From contig CAUYUJ010018726.1 of NCBI GenBank assembly GCA_963575745.1, positions 1,445,112 to 1,509,111 of the forward strand: a stretch of DNA of 64,000 bases, given 5' to 3'. Within the stretch, counting starts at the first letter, position 1; each line of letters begins with the position of its first letter. Positions 21,790 to 33,180 of this stretch are shown in pieces. The notes below the pieces were generated by a model. It was not told where the DNA came from. It saw nothing but the letters and a program-made list of their open reading frames with translations, and made no database searches. Source of the DNA: Prorocentrum cordatum (taxonomy: Eukaryota; Sar; Dinophyceae; Prorocentrales; Prorocentraceae). A program made the position numbers and the translations under genes.

Positions 21790-22700
21790 GAAACGGTTGT
21801 GGCCTCTTCGGGCCTTCCTGGAGGACCTCTTGAAGGCCTCGTGGGCCGTCTTAGGGGCCTCTTGGGCGCTTCATGGGCCGTCTTGGGCTCTCTTGGACCA
21901 TCTCGGCGGTCTTGGAGGCATCTTGGGGCCGTATTGGAGGCTATGTTGGGGCTATATTGTGCTCTCTTGGGGGCCATTTTGCCAGTCTGGGAGGCGTCTC
22001 GGAGGCCATCTGAGCCGTCTTGGAGGCGCCTGGGCCGATACAGGCGCAGTTTTGTGCAGCTCTCCGGGTGGCTGGCGGGCTGGGCCGAAGCCCGAAGGGG
22101 AGTTCTTTAGAGACGAGCCGGCAACGTGCCAGACACCCGGCACGCCGTGCACCCTTGTGGCAAGGCCACAAAGGGACGGCGGATCTGGTGGCCTGCGGCC
22201 CATCCCGTCACTGTGCCCGGGCGGGGTGGTTTGTCGGAGTCCTCATGGGTTTCTTTTGGGTCTCGTCGGAGGGTTCTCGGTGTCCTCCACGAGGCAGCGC
22301 TGACATCTCTTAGGGGGCCTCCTGGGAGCCTCTCGACATGTTGGTTCGTGTGTCCCCCTTTGGGATCCCTCTTGGAGCGTTTTTAGGGGCCGTCGTGGGC
22401 CGTTTTGGAGGCCTCTTTGGCCGCCTTGGGGGGCTCTTAGGCCGTCTCGTCATCCTCTTGGGGGGCCTCTTGGGCCGTCTTTGGGCGACCTTCGGGGGCC
22501 TGCTGTGCCGCCTTGGAGCGTTGGGAACCCGAAAAAGGCGGACATGCCACAATCCTTCAAACAACTAGGGCAAATCCATGATTGCTGCCTCTTGGGACCC
22601 TTCTTAGGAGTGCTGTTGGAGGCCTGTTGAGCCTTTTTGCAGGCCTCTTGGTCCGTCTGAAGGCCATCTCGGGCGTCTTTGAGCGATCTTTCGGCGATTT
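21790..22700. repeat. CTTGGGGCC-type repeat arrays
   Basis: Three blocks (21790-22060, 22300-22530, 22575-22700) of TCTTGGGGGCC-like units, separated by short unique sequence. Frames across the blocks are artefacts. Confidence 0.75.
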
Positions 22701-22959
22701 GGATCCCTCCTGAATGCATCTGAGGATTTGGGAGGTCGTTTTGGGCGGCCACCGCGTCCATAGGACCGCCAGGAAACACCCGAGAGCTCACGGGCGTAAC
22801 CCAGGGAGATCCCGGGACGGTTGCAGCACCAGCACAGTTGTGAGTTTTGGGTACTACAATTATTGCCAGCAGCATTGTGGTGGATATGGTCAAGCCTTTG
22901 GTCTTGATGTTCAGGACGTCGCTGGTAATATTTCTAGTTTGAAAAGAGCCGCCCTCCAT

Positions 22960-23285
22960 TGGCGTAACTGCTGCAATCGTTGAAGACTGCCCAAGTTTGA
23001 AAAGGAACCGTCGTCCATGATCAATGTTGTTGCAAACTTTTGGGGCGAATGTGCCAAGTGCCTAGGCGATAGCCACATTTCGACCCCCCCTATTTTTGTC
23101 GTAACTGTTGCAGACGTTTGCGACGAATGTGCGCGGCGCTGTGGCGAAATTCCATGTTGACCCCACGCCCCCTTCCTTGTAAATGCTGCATTTTGTTATG
23201 GCGAATATGCCCAGCGCTGAGGCGAGAGGCCCATTTTGGAAAACGACCCTCCCTCCTCTCCACCCGTGCAACCGTTTGCATTCCT
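22960..23285. repeat. Degenerate ~70-75 bp tandem repeat
   Basis: Four loose copies sharing GTTGCAAACTTTTGGGGCGA, GAATGTGCCAAG/GAATGTGCGCGG, GGCGATAGCCACATTT/GGCGAAATTCCATGTT and a GACCCCCC run. Confidence 0.5.
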
Positions 23286-23925
23286 TAAGTTTCAAGGGTC
23301 ACGGTGTGTGAGCACGTCTCAGGCGGAACTCCGGGCCGGCCCATCGGCACATCGGGGGGGGTGCGACGCGGGGGAGTTATCTGTAGGGAGCGGGGGGTGG
23401 AGCGGGGTGCGGAGCACCAGGACACACTTTCCCGTAAAGAGGGCGAACTATTCGCCTCCTCCTCCCCTCTCCTCCTGGTTCGCATCCTGGTCCTCCCCCT
23501 CTCCCTTCCGAGGCCGGGGACTGAGACTGGAACGGTCTTTCGTTTTTTCGGTGCTTAGTTGCCTCGATACGCGCGTTTTGAAACGCAACACGTACCGTGA
23601 TCAAGACGTCTGTGTCAACACGTTGCGTGTTGGCTCCACGTATTGGACCACGTTTTGGCGAATGTATCGCGTCGGACCTACGTTTTCAGCCTACCTGTTG
23701 AGCTCCGTATCAATACGATACGTGTTGCGCGTTGCGTATCGGGGCAGCTGAGCTTCGGTGCTCTTGGTCCACTGGAGGACCACCCGTACGACCTCGCCGA
23801 CCATCTCACGAAGCTCGTCGGCCTTCCCCCGCCCCCGGGGCTCGGCCTCGACTTCGGGGAGATCGCCGTTCCCAACCGCACGCCGCTGCGCAGCAAGGCC
23901 GCAGGGGGGAGCGGTCGCCCTGGTC
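23286..23925. other. No gene recognised
   Basis: Around 23560-23740 the string TACGTGTTG and variants (CACGTACCGTG, ACACGTTGCGTG, GATACGTGTTGCG) recur. No gene is supported. Confidence 0.35.
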
Positions 23926-24143
23926 ACAGAGAGGAAGGGGGAGAGTGATTAGTCAGAAGGGGGAGAAAACACAGACACAATTAATCGTCGATTCCACGGA
24001 AAGTATAGGAAAATATGGGAAGTTGGGGGGGAAGACAAACACCCAGAAAATATGGACAAGTATGGGGAATCCGGATATTTGTGTCTATTTGTCTGTGTGT
24101 CCCAGGGCCCTTTCATCACAGAGAGGAAGGGGGAGAGTGATTG
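23926..24143. mobile_element. Short element between 27-bp direct repeats
   Basis: CACAGAGAGGAAGGGGGAGA plus GTGATT appears at 23926-23952 and 24117-24143. Between them lies a ~165-bp segment with inverted ends (ACACAGACACAA near the left, TTGTCTGTGTGTCC near the right). It has a diverged copy at 32033-32192 that lacks the long direct repeats. It could be a short TIR element inserted within, or flanked by, a duplicated host segment. Confidence 0.55.
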
Positions 24144-25770
24144 GGAAGATCCAGGCCGCCCAGCTGAGCGACGCAAAGATCAGGGTCGTCTGCATGGACA
24201 TTGGCGCGCAAGCTGCCCACGTAAGGTTGCGCGAAAGCGCCGTCATTTCCACTGTGGCGTGCCGCGCTGGCGGCCCGCGTAAGCCACCGCGTAAGTTTGC
24301 TGCGCCATCTCTCGTAAGACCTGTTTCTTCTAGTCGCTCAGATGTGACCCCATTTTGCTCCACCCCCACGCGCGCGGCCTCCTCAGGAGGCAGGCAGAAG
24401 GGGGAGGGACAGGTGGGAGGGAGGGGAGTGGAGGGGGGAGAAGGAAGAAGAGGAGGGCAAGCGCGATGGTGCAGGCAGAGGACCGCGAGAAGCGAGGCTC
24501 TGCACGTGAAGGACGAGACAGCTCCAGGAGGAGGCGGCGAAGGAAGGCGTGAGGATGGGGTGGAGGCAGAGGAGCACACTGAGGACGGCCAGATGGAGCG
24601 CAGCTCAGGCCCCAATGGGGGGGGCAGCGACGAACAAGGAGCAGGCGGAGGAGGAGGAGGCGGAGTCGGTCGGCGGCGGAGGAGCGCGGGAGGCGGTGGA
24701 CGAGAAGGGGGCGGCCGTGGGGGGGGGGTACAGGAGGGGAGGGGCCGAGGGGCTCGGTCCTCCCAGGAGGAGCTGGTGCAAGTGGGGCCGGAGGAGCGCC
24801 GGGCGCTGCCGATGCGGCGCGTTCCCTGGGAACCGGTCTTTTTCGGCCCGACGTCGCCGGTGCGTCTGCGGTGCCGTGCGATCTTGCGGCCCCATTTGCT
24901 CTGGCTTCGACCCAGGGGCGCCCCGGCGGGGGGGGATTTGTGGCGAGGGGGCCGGCCGCGCGGAGGGTGGCGCGGGCACCTCCTCCCTGGCCTCGCGCAG
25001 GCGGCCGCGTTCTCGCCCCTCCGCAGCCAGGCCGAGGCGTTCGTCCCCAAGGCCGGGCGGCGCCTCACCTCGGCCCGGTTGGTCCTCTCGGCAACCCCGC
25101 CCGCCTCCAGGGATGTGCAGCCATCTGCTCCCCAGGAGTCTCGGGGGTGGACAGACCTCCTACCCTGACACGTCGATTAAGGAATTGGCCGTTTTCGGTT
25201 CGCGAGAGGGCGTCGCGGCCGTCGTTTTTGCGGGTCCAGGTTCCGTCGGTTTCGGTCCCAGGCCGTTTTCACTAAGGGGAGGTCTACTAAAAGGAGGTCT
25301 GTCCACCGCCGATAGTCCAGGCAGTGCGCGGGCTCGCCCATGCGGTGGCCGAAGTGCCCCGCGTGCCGCGTCGCGTCTCGCCGGGACCACCCGTGTCGGC
25401 CCGAGTCGGGTCCTGCGGGTTGGCTTCAATTGGAGGGTGGAGCGGGGAGGAGCAGGATCTGTGACACTAAACGAACCTGCTGACGGGCGCCGACGGGCCT
25501 GACTCGGCAGCAGCAGGAGGACGAAGCATCATGGCAGGGGCAGGCGAAGGATATTGAGATGATGATGATCATGAGGAAATGCAGCATGAGGAGGATACGG
25601 AGGCAGGGGTGGCGGAGGCGGAGGTGAAGGACGAGTAGTGGGAGAAGGAGCAGTGGAGGACGTGGGACGAAGAAGAGGAACGAGAACGTAAGAAGGTGGA
25701 GGATAACAAGAGGAACGGGGTGGAGGAGGCAGGAGGAATAGGCGCGAGCTGAGGTGTGCTGCCGGTAGCC
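24144..25770. other. GC-rich gene-free stretch
   Basis: Very GC-rich, with GGAGGA tracts at 24395-24470 and 24640-24740. Plus-strand frames up to 478 codons are Gly/Arg-rich low complexity without a domain. No gene is supported. Confidence 0.4.
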
Positions 25771-25789
25771 ATTTTGGCTCCGGTCGCTC
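25771..25789 (+). other. Possible relict spliced leader
   Basis: CCGGTAGCCATTTTGGCTC matches DinoSL over 16 consecutive bases (GTAGCCATTTTGGCTC) on the plus strand. The core is nearly palindromic, so it also reads GAGCCAAAATGGCTAC on the minus strand, inside an open frame. No convincing gene follows on the plus strand. Confidence 0.45.
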
Positions 25790-25867
25790 GTGAATGATCC
25801 TCACTCTGTAGCCGTTCTCGGCGTCTGGCCAGGGCTGCACTCGGGGAGGAAGCAATGCCGTAAGCGT

Positions 25868-25914
25868 AAATGGTCGGAGATCCGCGCGGATGTTCTCGGA
25901 TCCGCGTTGGGCCC
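25868..25914. repeat. Single arm of the GGTCCGCGCGGAT TIR family
   Basis: GGAGATCCGCGCGGATGTTC, then TCGGATCCGCGTTGGGCCCC. This is the left arm of the elements at 31866-31994 and 35144-35274. No matching inverted arm is seen within the next 300 bp. Confidence 0.55.
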
Positions 25915-28085
25915 CCGCCTCGCCACCTCCCCCGGGCCTCGGCAGGGGGCGCTCGGGGGGAGGGGCGTGCCCACTGTACCGCGTGGCGACCAGCGCGAGG
26001 CTCAGCGGCCGCAGCACCTGCTCCAGAAGTGGCGTCCGCCACGATAGCACTCTGGCTCTTGGCAGGGTCATGAGCGCGGCCGCAGCGGCAGCACGCGCCA
26101 GCCTGGCAAACTCATCGGCCGCCTCGCCAGCAGCAGCATCGGTGGCACCACGCGCCGACGAGCCTGAGGATGCAGCTGGCGGCGGCGGCACGCTCCGCGT
26201 CGGGAGGGGAAGCGGCGCATGGGCATAAGACATGCGCACGAATGGGGGAACGAAGGATGACATAAGCATAAAAACTCGGCGGACCTCCCAGTTGTCCTGT
26301 CTATGCCATTGCTTGGTTCCACTGCCAGCCGCTCCCATGTTGCGGCTGGGCCCGGGCATGCACGGCACCAGGGGGCGCCTCCGCGCAGACGGCGAAAGGA
26401 GGGCTGCAGAGCGCGGACCGGCGTGCGGAGGTATCCTTTCATTGCAAGTGCGGGCGACGGGCCGACTCGGGCCGCGCGCATCGCCGATTCCTGGTCGACG
26501 TTTCCCCCCTATCCCTATCCCCACCGATCGTTGCCCCTCAACGAAGTTCTGGCCTCGGCTGACAGCAGCGGCACCGGCCAGAGGAAGTTCCCGGCGCCCG
26601 CGGCCGCCTGCTGCGCCTGCCACGAGGCGCCCGGCCGGGGCGGCGCGCATGGCAGCCGTCCTTGCAGGCGGCCAGTCTCGGCACCCCGTGTGCTGGGAAT
26701 CGGGGGCGGCAAAGAGGGGGGTGATGACTAGGGGGGGGTGGATATCATGGCGTTGGCCATGATATTTCCCCAGATTTCATGGCGCCTCTTCCTATTTCAA
26801 TACCTCCCTGGCCCCCCCCCCCCTTGGGCCGCGCACATGCCGACAGCCATGATTTGCACCCCCCCCCCACTCTTGGACGCCCCCCTCTTGGCCGCCCCCG
26901 AGGGAAGTGACCCTCTGGCCCGGGAGGGCGGCTGGAGGGAGGGGAGGGAGGGAGGCGATGCTCGATAATCAATGGTTTTGATGATTGAAGCGTTTGGGAG
27001 GCTTCCCGAGGGCCCTTGGGAGCTTTGTCTGGGCAGCCCAAGCATGGATTCTAGCCGATTGGCAGTGACGTGTTCTAAATTTCGATCTGGGTTTGTACAG
27101 TGGCGTGCTCCCGAAAGATTGTGCGCACCCGTAATTGTCATTGTGTCTGCATTGATGCCTCGCGCGAGTTCTAGACGCATAGGCCCGCCAACTCGATGAG
27201 GACAAGTCCATCGGCAGCCATCATGGGTGAAACACGCATCCATGTCCGCGGCCTCGCGGGCCGGGCCCCTGGGCCGCGACCCCGCAGATACGGCGGCGCT
27301 GTTTCGCGGATGCCCCGCTCGGAATGTAACCGCGGGCTCGGGGGGGGGGAGGGGGCGATGGCGAAGGATCGAGGATCGAGGAGGTAGAAGGAGGAGGAGG
27401 AGCACGAGGAGGAGGTGTAGGAGGAGGAGGTGGAGGAGGAGGAGAAGGATCGAGGGTCGAGGCCCAGATAATAAATCATATACCCCCCTTTCCCACCCGA
27501 GAGTTGGTTCTCCCCAGCCAAGACAGAGTTGGTCGGCGGGGGGCGGCAGGGCCGAACCTTCTAATCGGGGGGGCAGGTTACGACTCGAAGCTGAAATCTT
27601 CTTCTGTTGAGCAGCAACATCAGCAAACGTGTGGCATGGCAATGGGGTTCTCATCATTTCAGCTTTTGCTCGACGACTGATTCGTGCGGCGACGACGACG
27701 ACGACCTCCTTTTTCCCCGTCATCTATCCCTCGTGCGACTTGCCGGGGCAAATCGTTCATTAGCCCCCCGAGACCCCGAACTCTGCCATCCCCCGAGTGC
27801 TACCCTCAGGGGCATCGGCTTATCCGTGCGACCACGCGTCTGAGGGATCGCGTCCCGGAGTCCAGACCGCGAGGGCGCGGATGCGCAAGAGGCCGCCCCG
27901 GGGAGGGCGCACACGCCACGCCACGGCCAAGTTTTGCCCTGGCCAGGCGCGGTGGTGGCGCGCAGGTGCCTGCCTTCCGCGCCGCGTCTGGCCGTGGCGG
28001 CGTCGTGGGGCGGCGGTGTCCTGGGCTGCGCGCCACGAGGCGGACGCCTCGCGGCGGCGTGGGCCTGGCTGTAAGTCTGGCGTGC
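25915..28085. other. Gene-free stretch
   Basis: GC-rich, with TCC/GGA tracts (27385-27460) and C-runs near 26810-26870. The 373- and 308-codon minus-strand frames lack domains and are rich in Pro, Ser and Arg. Confidence 0.35.
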
Positions 28086-28089
28086 TCCT

Positions 28090-28215
28090 CTACAGGAAAG
28101 ATGAGTATTCCAGAGTGGTACAAGATAGCCTGCTGACGATGTTCGTGCTCTTCTGATTCTTTCTGATTAGTGTTTGTTTCCTGAAGGTTTCTTGCAACAT
28201 CCGCCTGCAGGAGGG
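28090..28215. repeat. Short TIR-like element, copy 1
   Basis: Starts CTCTACAGGAAAGA and ends ATCCGCCTGCAGGAG, followed by GCATGCCCGACCTAAGGC. The copy at 31690-31806 starts CTCTACAGGAGGA and ends ATCCGCCTGTAG, followed by CATGCCCGACCTAAGC. The ends are short inverted repeats and the interiors are AT-rich and diverged. Confidence 0.5.
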
Positions 28216-30930
28216 CATGCCCGACCTAAGGCTGGCTCGGGCCTCGTGCGAGAGGATGCGTTCGCCGCTCGTGAATCGGCGGACGCTCTCTATGGCCTCC
28301 CCGCCCACCCGCGCTGCAGCGGAATCCCCGCTCAGCAGGCGTTGTCCTAGACCTTGGACTGCGAAAGACCTGGGGCGGGAAACACTTTCCGGGACGTAAG
28401 TGTATCGCTCGGGTCCTTGGGGTCTCCAGCGAGGAGGAGTCGCTACGATCGAAGTGGGTTCGAAAAGAACGGGTACGAAAATAATGGGCACGAAGACCGA
28501 CAGCACTCTTTGTGCATTCTGAACAAGACTCGCTGTCGGTGCTGTCACGGACGTTGCCCATTTGAGGCAGAAGGCCACGTGCCCAACAGCGGCCGTTGTC
28601 GGTATACTTGTGGTCGGGCATCGTACCCATGTTTTTCCCGTACCCATGTCTGGCGCCCATAGCAAGGAGCGAGGGCCCATCTCCGATCCAATAAATCTGG
28701 GCGGAGCTCCGACCGTTTATGGTTATGCCGTTTTTTTCAGCCCGGGACCTGAATGTATTGTTCGTATTGTTCGAGTCTCTGGAGCATCAAGCGAGTAGGT
28801 GGGGCAGGAGGAGGATCGATGATTTTTAGGACGTGTGTAAGCCCACGCGTGTGTTCACCTCGTTCGGTTCTGCCGATCGCGCGCAGCCTGTGTCGGCCTT
28901 CGTTGCGCCGCCTACGTCGTATCCAAGGGCCTCGGTGGACAAACACACGTTGGCGCTGATACACGTCCCGAGGGTCATCGAGAGGCGGAGGGAGTTGGAG
29001 GAGGATGGGGAGGAGGGTAGACGCAGCCCGGAAGCGTCACACCAGTCCGGGCTCCGGGCAAGTGCCGCGGCCCCTCCGGCCGCGGCACTCCCCCCGAGGT
29101 CAGACCCCGGATCTCCATGGCCCCCTCTCGGTGTGCAGAGCCTCGAGCCCTGCAGGGCGAGTTTGCCTTCGGGCTGGCAAGACATGGTGGGGAGGTGGAG
29201 AGCTTGCGCCGGCTGGGGGCCTGGGATGGCCCAGCACTGGTTTCGGTCAGCAGGAGGGGGTGGGCATGTTGGAGGTTCTGGGTTCGAGGTTTTTTGTTTG
29301 TTTGCTTTGCACTTTTTGGCCTCCAGGGGCCGCTTTCGGGCACCGGGGCCTCTAAAAGCGAATCCAGGGCGAATGCGCCTTCGCGCTGGGAGCACATGAT
29401 GCGTTTCAGGAAGGATCGGAAAGGGCCCCGCCCCCGAGGATCGACAGAGTTGGCATTTCCTCCTCGGCGGAAGTAAAGCGAAGTGGTTCCGCCGGCCGAA
29501 GCCGGCGGAAGCCGGCGGAAGTAAAATGCTTTCCTCAGGCGGCCGCCGCCAGCCGTGATGCGAATCAGCTTGCCATTTGTCTCCTGCCTTGCTCGCCTCT
29601 TCTCTCGGCGTCTGATCGAGTTCTTGTTCAGGGGAAGTTCCAACTTGATCGGGGAGGTTTTGTAGGATCGAGGACCGCCATGCTGTCGGTTCGGGCCTTT
29701 AAATCCAGCCTAGATCTAGTTCGAACTTGATCGGAGAAGCTTTGTCGTTCGTCTTTATCTGGACGTGTTCACTACGGGTGAACTCCATAGGACGAGGCCC
29801 ACCGAATAGCTAGAAGGATGTATGGCGGTTGTTCTCGTCGGTCTCTCCCTCAGAGGGCGGAAGTACAGGATCATGGTTTCGGTATGTTTTCGCCGACTTG
29901 TCATCCCTGTCTCAGTGCCCCCTTCGGGCTTCAGCACAGTTCGAGGTGTCTTGGTATTATTTGCAATGGTTTTCTGTGCCCAGGTATTCTAAACATGGTG
30001 TTGCGCCGCGAGACATCAGCGCCAGAAAAAGGAAGTGGGATATGCGCCCTTAAGACATGGTAGTTTGGGGGGGTTCAGGTATTCTTGAATCGGCCACATG
30101 AGGGCGAAGTAGAGGGTATGCGACATCGATGTTTCAATGCCCTCTCTTCCTGCCTTTCCTCGTCCGGAGTTAGTGTCATCACTCCTTCTCACTACAATAA
30201 ACGCTGCCTCCATAGACAACTTGCCATGGGTCTGCAACTCAGTCCTGTGTTTTAACAAGCGCCCTCCATGTTTCATGTAGGGTCATGTAGGTCAGAAAAA
30301 GTGTGCAGCAAGCCGCCCTCCACCCGTATATGCGTTGCAACATGCATAGTTTCTTGTTGTCGGATTGGAAATGGCGTCGACCAGTAGAAGGAAACGCCTT
30401 CCATCCGTGTCGCTGATGCAAATATTGAATGTCTGGCCGAGAGATTGAGGATGTCTCAGTCAACTACCCAATGTAGAAGAAAGCGACCTTGCAGGACGTC
30501 AAGACGGATGCGCGTGGCCCCAGGTTTGGAAGCACATTGTGAAAGAGATGGCACATGCGTCCGTGTAGTTGTCGGAACCTTGGTGACGCATCTGTGCGGG
30601 CATTCAGGCGAGAGCCACCTTGTAGAAACGAGTTGCCCTTTGACCGCGGAGTTGCTCGACGTTTTCAGAATCAGGGCATACATGATGCACATGTATCCGG
30701 CACAACGCCAGGACCGCCCTACTTGCCGATACGTTTGGTGGTTTGATGATGTGTAAACGGTACAGACGACGACGTGGAGGAGATTGACAACAAGCTGGGG
30801 CGGAGAGGGGCGCCTTTGCGTTTGACTTCGTTTTTTTCAGGCAGACGGCCGAGCTTATTGGACTCGAGGCGTGAGGGGTGCTTGCCTGCTGCTTGGCGAG
30901 GACTTCACTTACCCAGAGTCCAGAGCTTGA
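28216..30930. other. Gene-free stretch with hairpins
   Basis: No gene is recognised. 29060-29088 holds a perfect 11-bp stem, 5-nt loop hairpin (GTGCCGCGGCC / GGCCGCGGCAC). 29465-29525 holds repeats of GGCGGAAG and GCCGGCGGAAG that can also fold. Confidence 0.4.
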
Positions 30931-30931
30931 G

Positions 30932-31095
30932 GCCCCCCAGATGGGGTCGGAGGTTGCGCCGCACCGCCGATGCATCGGCCATGCGGCTTGATGTGGAGCC
31001 CGGTTTTCTCCGCGCTGGCGTCGCCGATGCACCGCCGACGTCGCCGATGCACCAGCGATGCGGCGCGATCGTCCGACCCCATCTGCTCCGACCCC
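30932..31095. repeat. TIR element with CAGATGGGGTCGGA arms
   Basis: The left arm (about 30938-30985) reads CAGATGGGGTCGGAGGTTGC, then GCCGCACCGCCGATGCATCGGC. The right arm (31035-31090) is its imperfect reverse complement (GATGCACCAGCGATGCGGC, then GATCGTCCGACCCCATCTG). About 165 bp, no coding capacity. Confidence 0.65.
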
Positions 31096-31327
31096 ATCCT
31101 GGAGGCCCCTGCTTCACCAGAGAGCAGAGATCGGCCGCGGGGCGCCGCGGGATGGCACAGACGGCGCTGGGCAGCCAGGGAGCGGGCCTCGAGGAGCACC
31201 GAGGGGCGGGGGGCCTCCGCGAGCGTCCGCAGCTTCCCCCAAGTAGGCCTTAGAGGTCTCGGGGCGGAGACGGGGATCGGCGGCGGAATCCGAACCCCAC
31301 CCTCGCCGATCAGCGCGGTTCGGGCAG

Positions 31328-31410
31328 CTCGATGGGCGGCGGGGGTAGGGTTCGGGCTTCCTCGAGCACAGGGCGAAGTCTGAGCCCTCCCCCCGCCGCC
31401 CATCGATTCA
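31328..31410. repeat. Short inverted repeat element
   Basis: CTCGATGGGCGGCGGGGGTA at 31329 and its near reverse complement CCCCCCGCCGCCCATCGATT at about 31390. An additional nearby pair is CCGAACCCCACCC / GGGTAGGGTTCGG. Confidence 0.55.
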
Positions 31411-31689
31411 AGAACATCTATGGTTGGTACCAAGAGGGTTTGGATGTCGCCACCCAGAAAGCCTCGGGGCGGCGACGACGACGAGGAGGAGGAGGACGAC
31501 GACGACGAAGCCACGAGCCCCATCGCGAGGGCCTCGCGCTGGCAGGGGGCCAGCGCGTGACCTCGAAGGCGCCGGGCGGCGGCGCTCAAGCGAAGGCCAG
31601 GCTCTGTCGTCGTCCGCGCTCGGCGTCGCCGTGTGTCGCCGTCGTCCGTCGTCGCAGCCGTGGGTTAAGTCGGACGTGTGCCTCTACAG

Positions 31690-31806
31690 GAGGAATATTG
31701 AACATATTTGTAAAAAATACTCTAGGGACGATTTTTCCATTATTTTTGACCATTTTTGAATCTGTCTTGACTATTTTTGATTTTCCGCCAAAATCCGCCT
31801 GTAGTA
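31690..31806. repeat. Short TIR-like element, copy 2
   Basis: Partner of 28090-28215: CTCTACAGGAGGA at the left, TCCGCCTGTAG at the right, AT-rich interior with TTTTTGA repeats. Confidence 0.5.
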
Positions 31807-31865
31807 TGACATGCCCGACCTAAGCCGAGGGTACATCGAATAGGCAGTGTTGTGTTAACATACAC

Positions 31866-31994
31866 TTTCGAGTATCCGCGCGGAGTGCTCGGATCTGCGC
31901 CAGGCCCCCCTGGAGGCGCCTCCAGTGCCCCCAGCGAGCTCCGCGCGCCAGGAGGGGTCTGGCGCAGATCCAGGAGAGCCGCTCGGACCTCCGA
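31866..31994. repeat. TIR element, GGTCCGCGCGGAT family
   Basis: The left arm has TATCCGCGCGGAGTGCTCGG, then ATCTGCGCCAGGCCCC. The right arm is the imperfect reverse complement (GGTCTGGCGCAGATCC, then GAGAGCCGCTCGGACCTC). Related to the better preserved element at 35144-35274. Confidence 0.65.
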
Positions 31995-32032
31995 AGCTTT
32001 CTGTTTATGTCGCTGTGTGTCCTCAGATGCAT

Positions 32033-32192
32033 CAGGAGGGGAAAAACACACAGACACAAGTCATCGTCCACTCCCAGGAAAACATGGGAAAATATGGGGA
32101 TTGGGGGGGAAGACAAAAACCAAGAAAGTATAGGAAAATATTGGGAATCCTTTTATTTGTGTGTATTTATTTGTGTGTCCCAGGGCCCCTTC
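32033..32192. repeat. Copy of the 23.9-24.1 kb short element
   Basis: Shares GAAAAACACACAGACACAAG, TCATCGTCCACTCC, GGGGGGAAGACAAA and TTGTGTGTCCCAGGGCCC with 23944-24117, in the same orientation. Confidence 0.65.
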
Positions 32193-32329
32193 AACGTAGG
32201 ATATCGGTTTTGGGGCGCTTTGGGGCCTCTCTGGACTTCTGGGAAGGCGCCCTCGTCGCCACGGCCAGGTCCGCTTGGAAGCGACTGTCAGATTGCGCTC
32301 CGGGACGGGTCTGGGGGTCGATTGCGATA

Positions 32330-32845
32330 CGGAGGAGGAGGGGGAGGCGGAGGAGGAGGAGGAGGAGGAGGAAGCGAGGGAGGAGGAGGAGGATGCGGAG
32401 GAGGAGGCGGATTGCGAGATGGAGGAGGAGGATTGCGAGATGGAGGAGGATGAGGAGGAGGATTGCGAGATGGAGGAGGAGGAGGAGGAGGAGGAGGAGG
32501 AGGAGGAGGAGGAGGAGGTAGTAGTCGTCGCCGTGGCCCAGTATCATCAGCACCATCCATCAGCAGCGTCATCAACAGCATCAACAGCATCATCATCATC
32601 ATCATCCCCATCCTCATCCTCCTCCTCATCATCATCATCATCATCATCATCAACAACATCAATATCAGCACCAACATCATCAGCATCAGCATCAGCAGCA
32701 TCGTCATGGTCGTCATCTTCATCTTCTTCATCATCATTTTCAGCATCATCATCATCATCGGCATCATCATCATCGTCATCATCGTCACCGTCGTCGTTGT
32801 CTTCGTCCTCGTCGCCGTCTTCGTCAGAATCATCCACGGTGGAAG
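32330..32845. repeat. GGA tract followed by ATC/TCA trinucleotide tract
   Basis: (GGA)n with GGATTGCGAGAT interruptions at 32330-32520, then imperfect (ATC)n, (TCA)n and (TCG)n at 32545-32835. Poly-Glu, poly-Ser and poly-Asp frames are artefacts. Confidence 0.85.
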
Positions 32846-33084
32846 GGCGCGTGTGTTGGGCGCGCTTGTCGATATCTTCGGCTGCGCTGCTGGACCGTTT
32901 CCACCAGACCAGCTCTGATCGGGACCCGCGGCAAGACGTAGATGTGGACGAGTGCGAGGCGCGGAACGTGGAGCTCGGGCCATTCCTCGACCGTTTTGGG
33001 AGGGGCCACATTGAGAGCTAGTGGCGTAGCCGCATGCGGTCTCGTACAAATTTCGGAGTTCAACCGACGGCTCCAGTGGCACAG

Positions 33085-33180
33085 TCCAGATGCGTCCCCC
33101 CGCCCTGCCTGGCACACCCCTCACACGTTTCGTGGCCCCATCAGGAGCTCCACCGAAGGCCCCAGTGGCCATGTTCGCGA
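33085..33180 (+). repeat. Single dispersed copy of the 88-bp satellite unit
   Basis: One forward copy (GCATCC/GCGTCC, CACACGTTTCGTGGCCCCAT, GAGCTCCACCGAAGGCCCC), followed by a (GGA)n tract. Shows that the unit also exists outside arrays. Confidence 0.75.

Noticed and set aside
24350-25500. Plus-strand frames of 317-478 codons
   Set aside because: Gly/Arg/Ala-rich low-complexity translation of GC-rich DNA. No domain, and different frames overlap equally.
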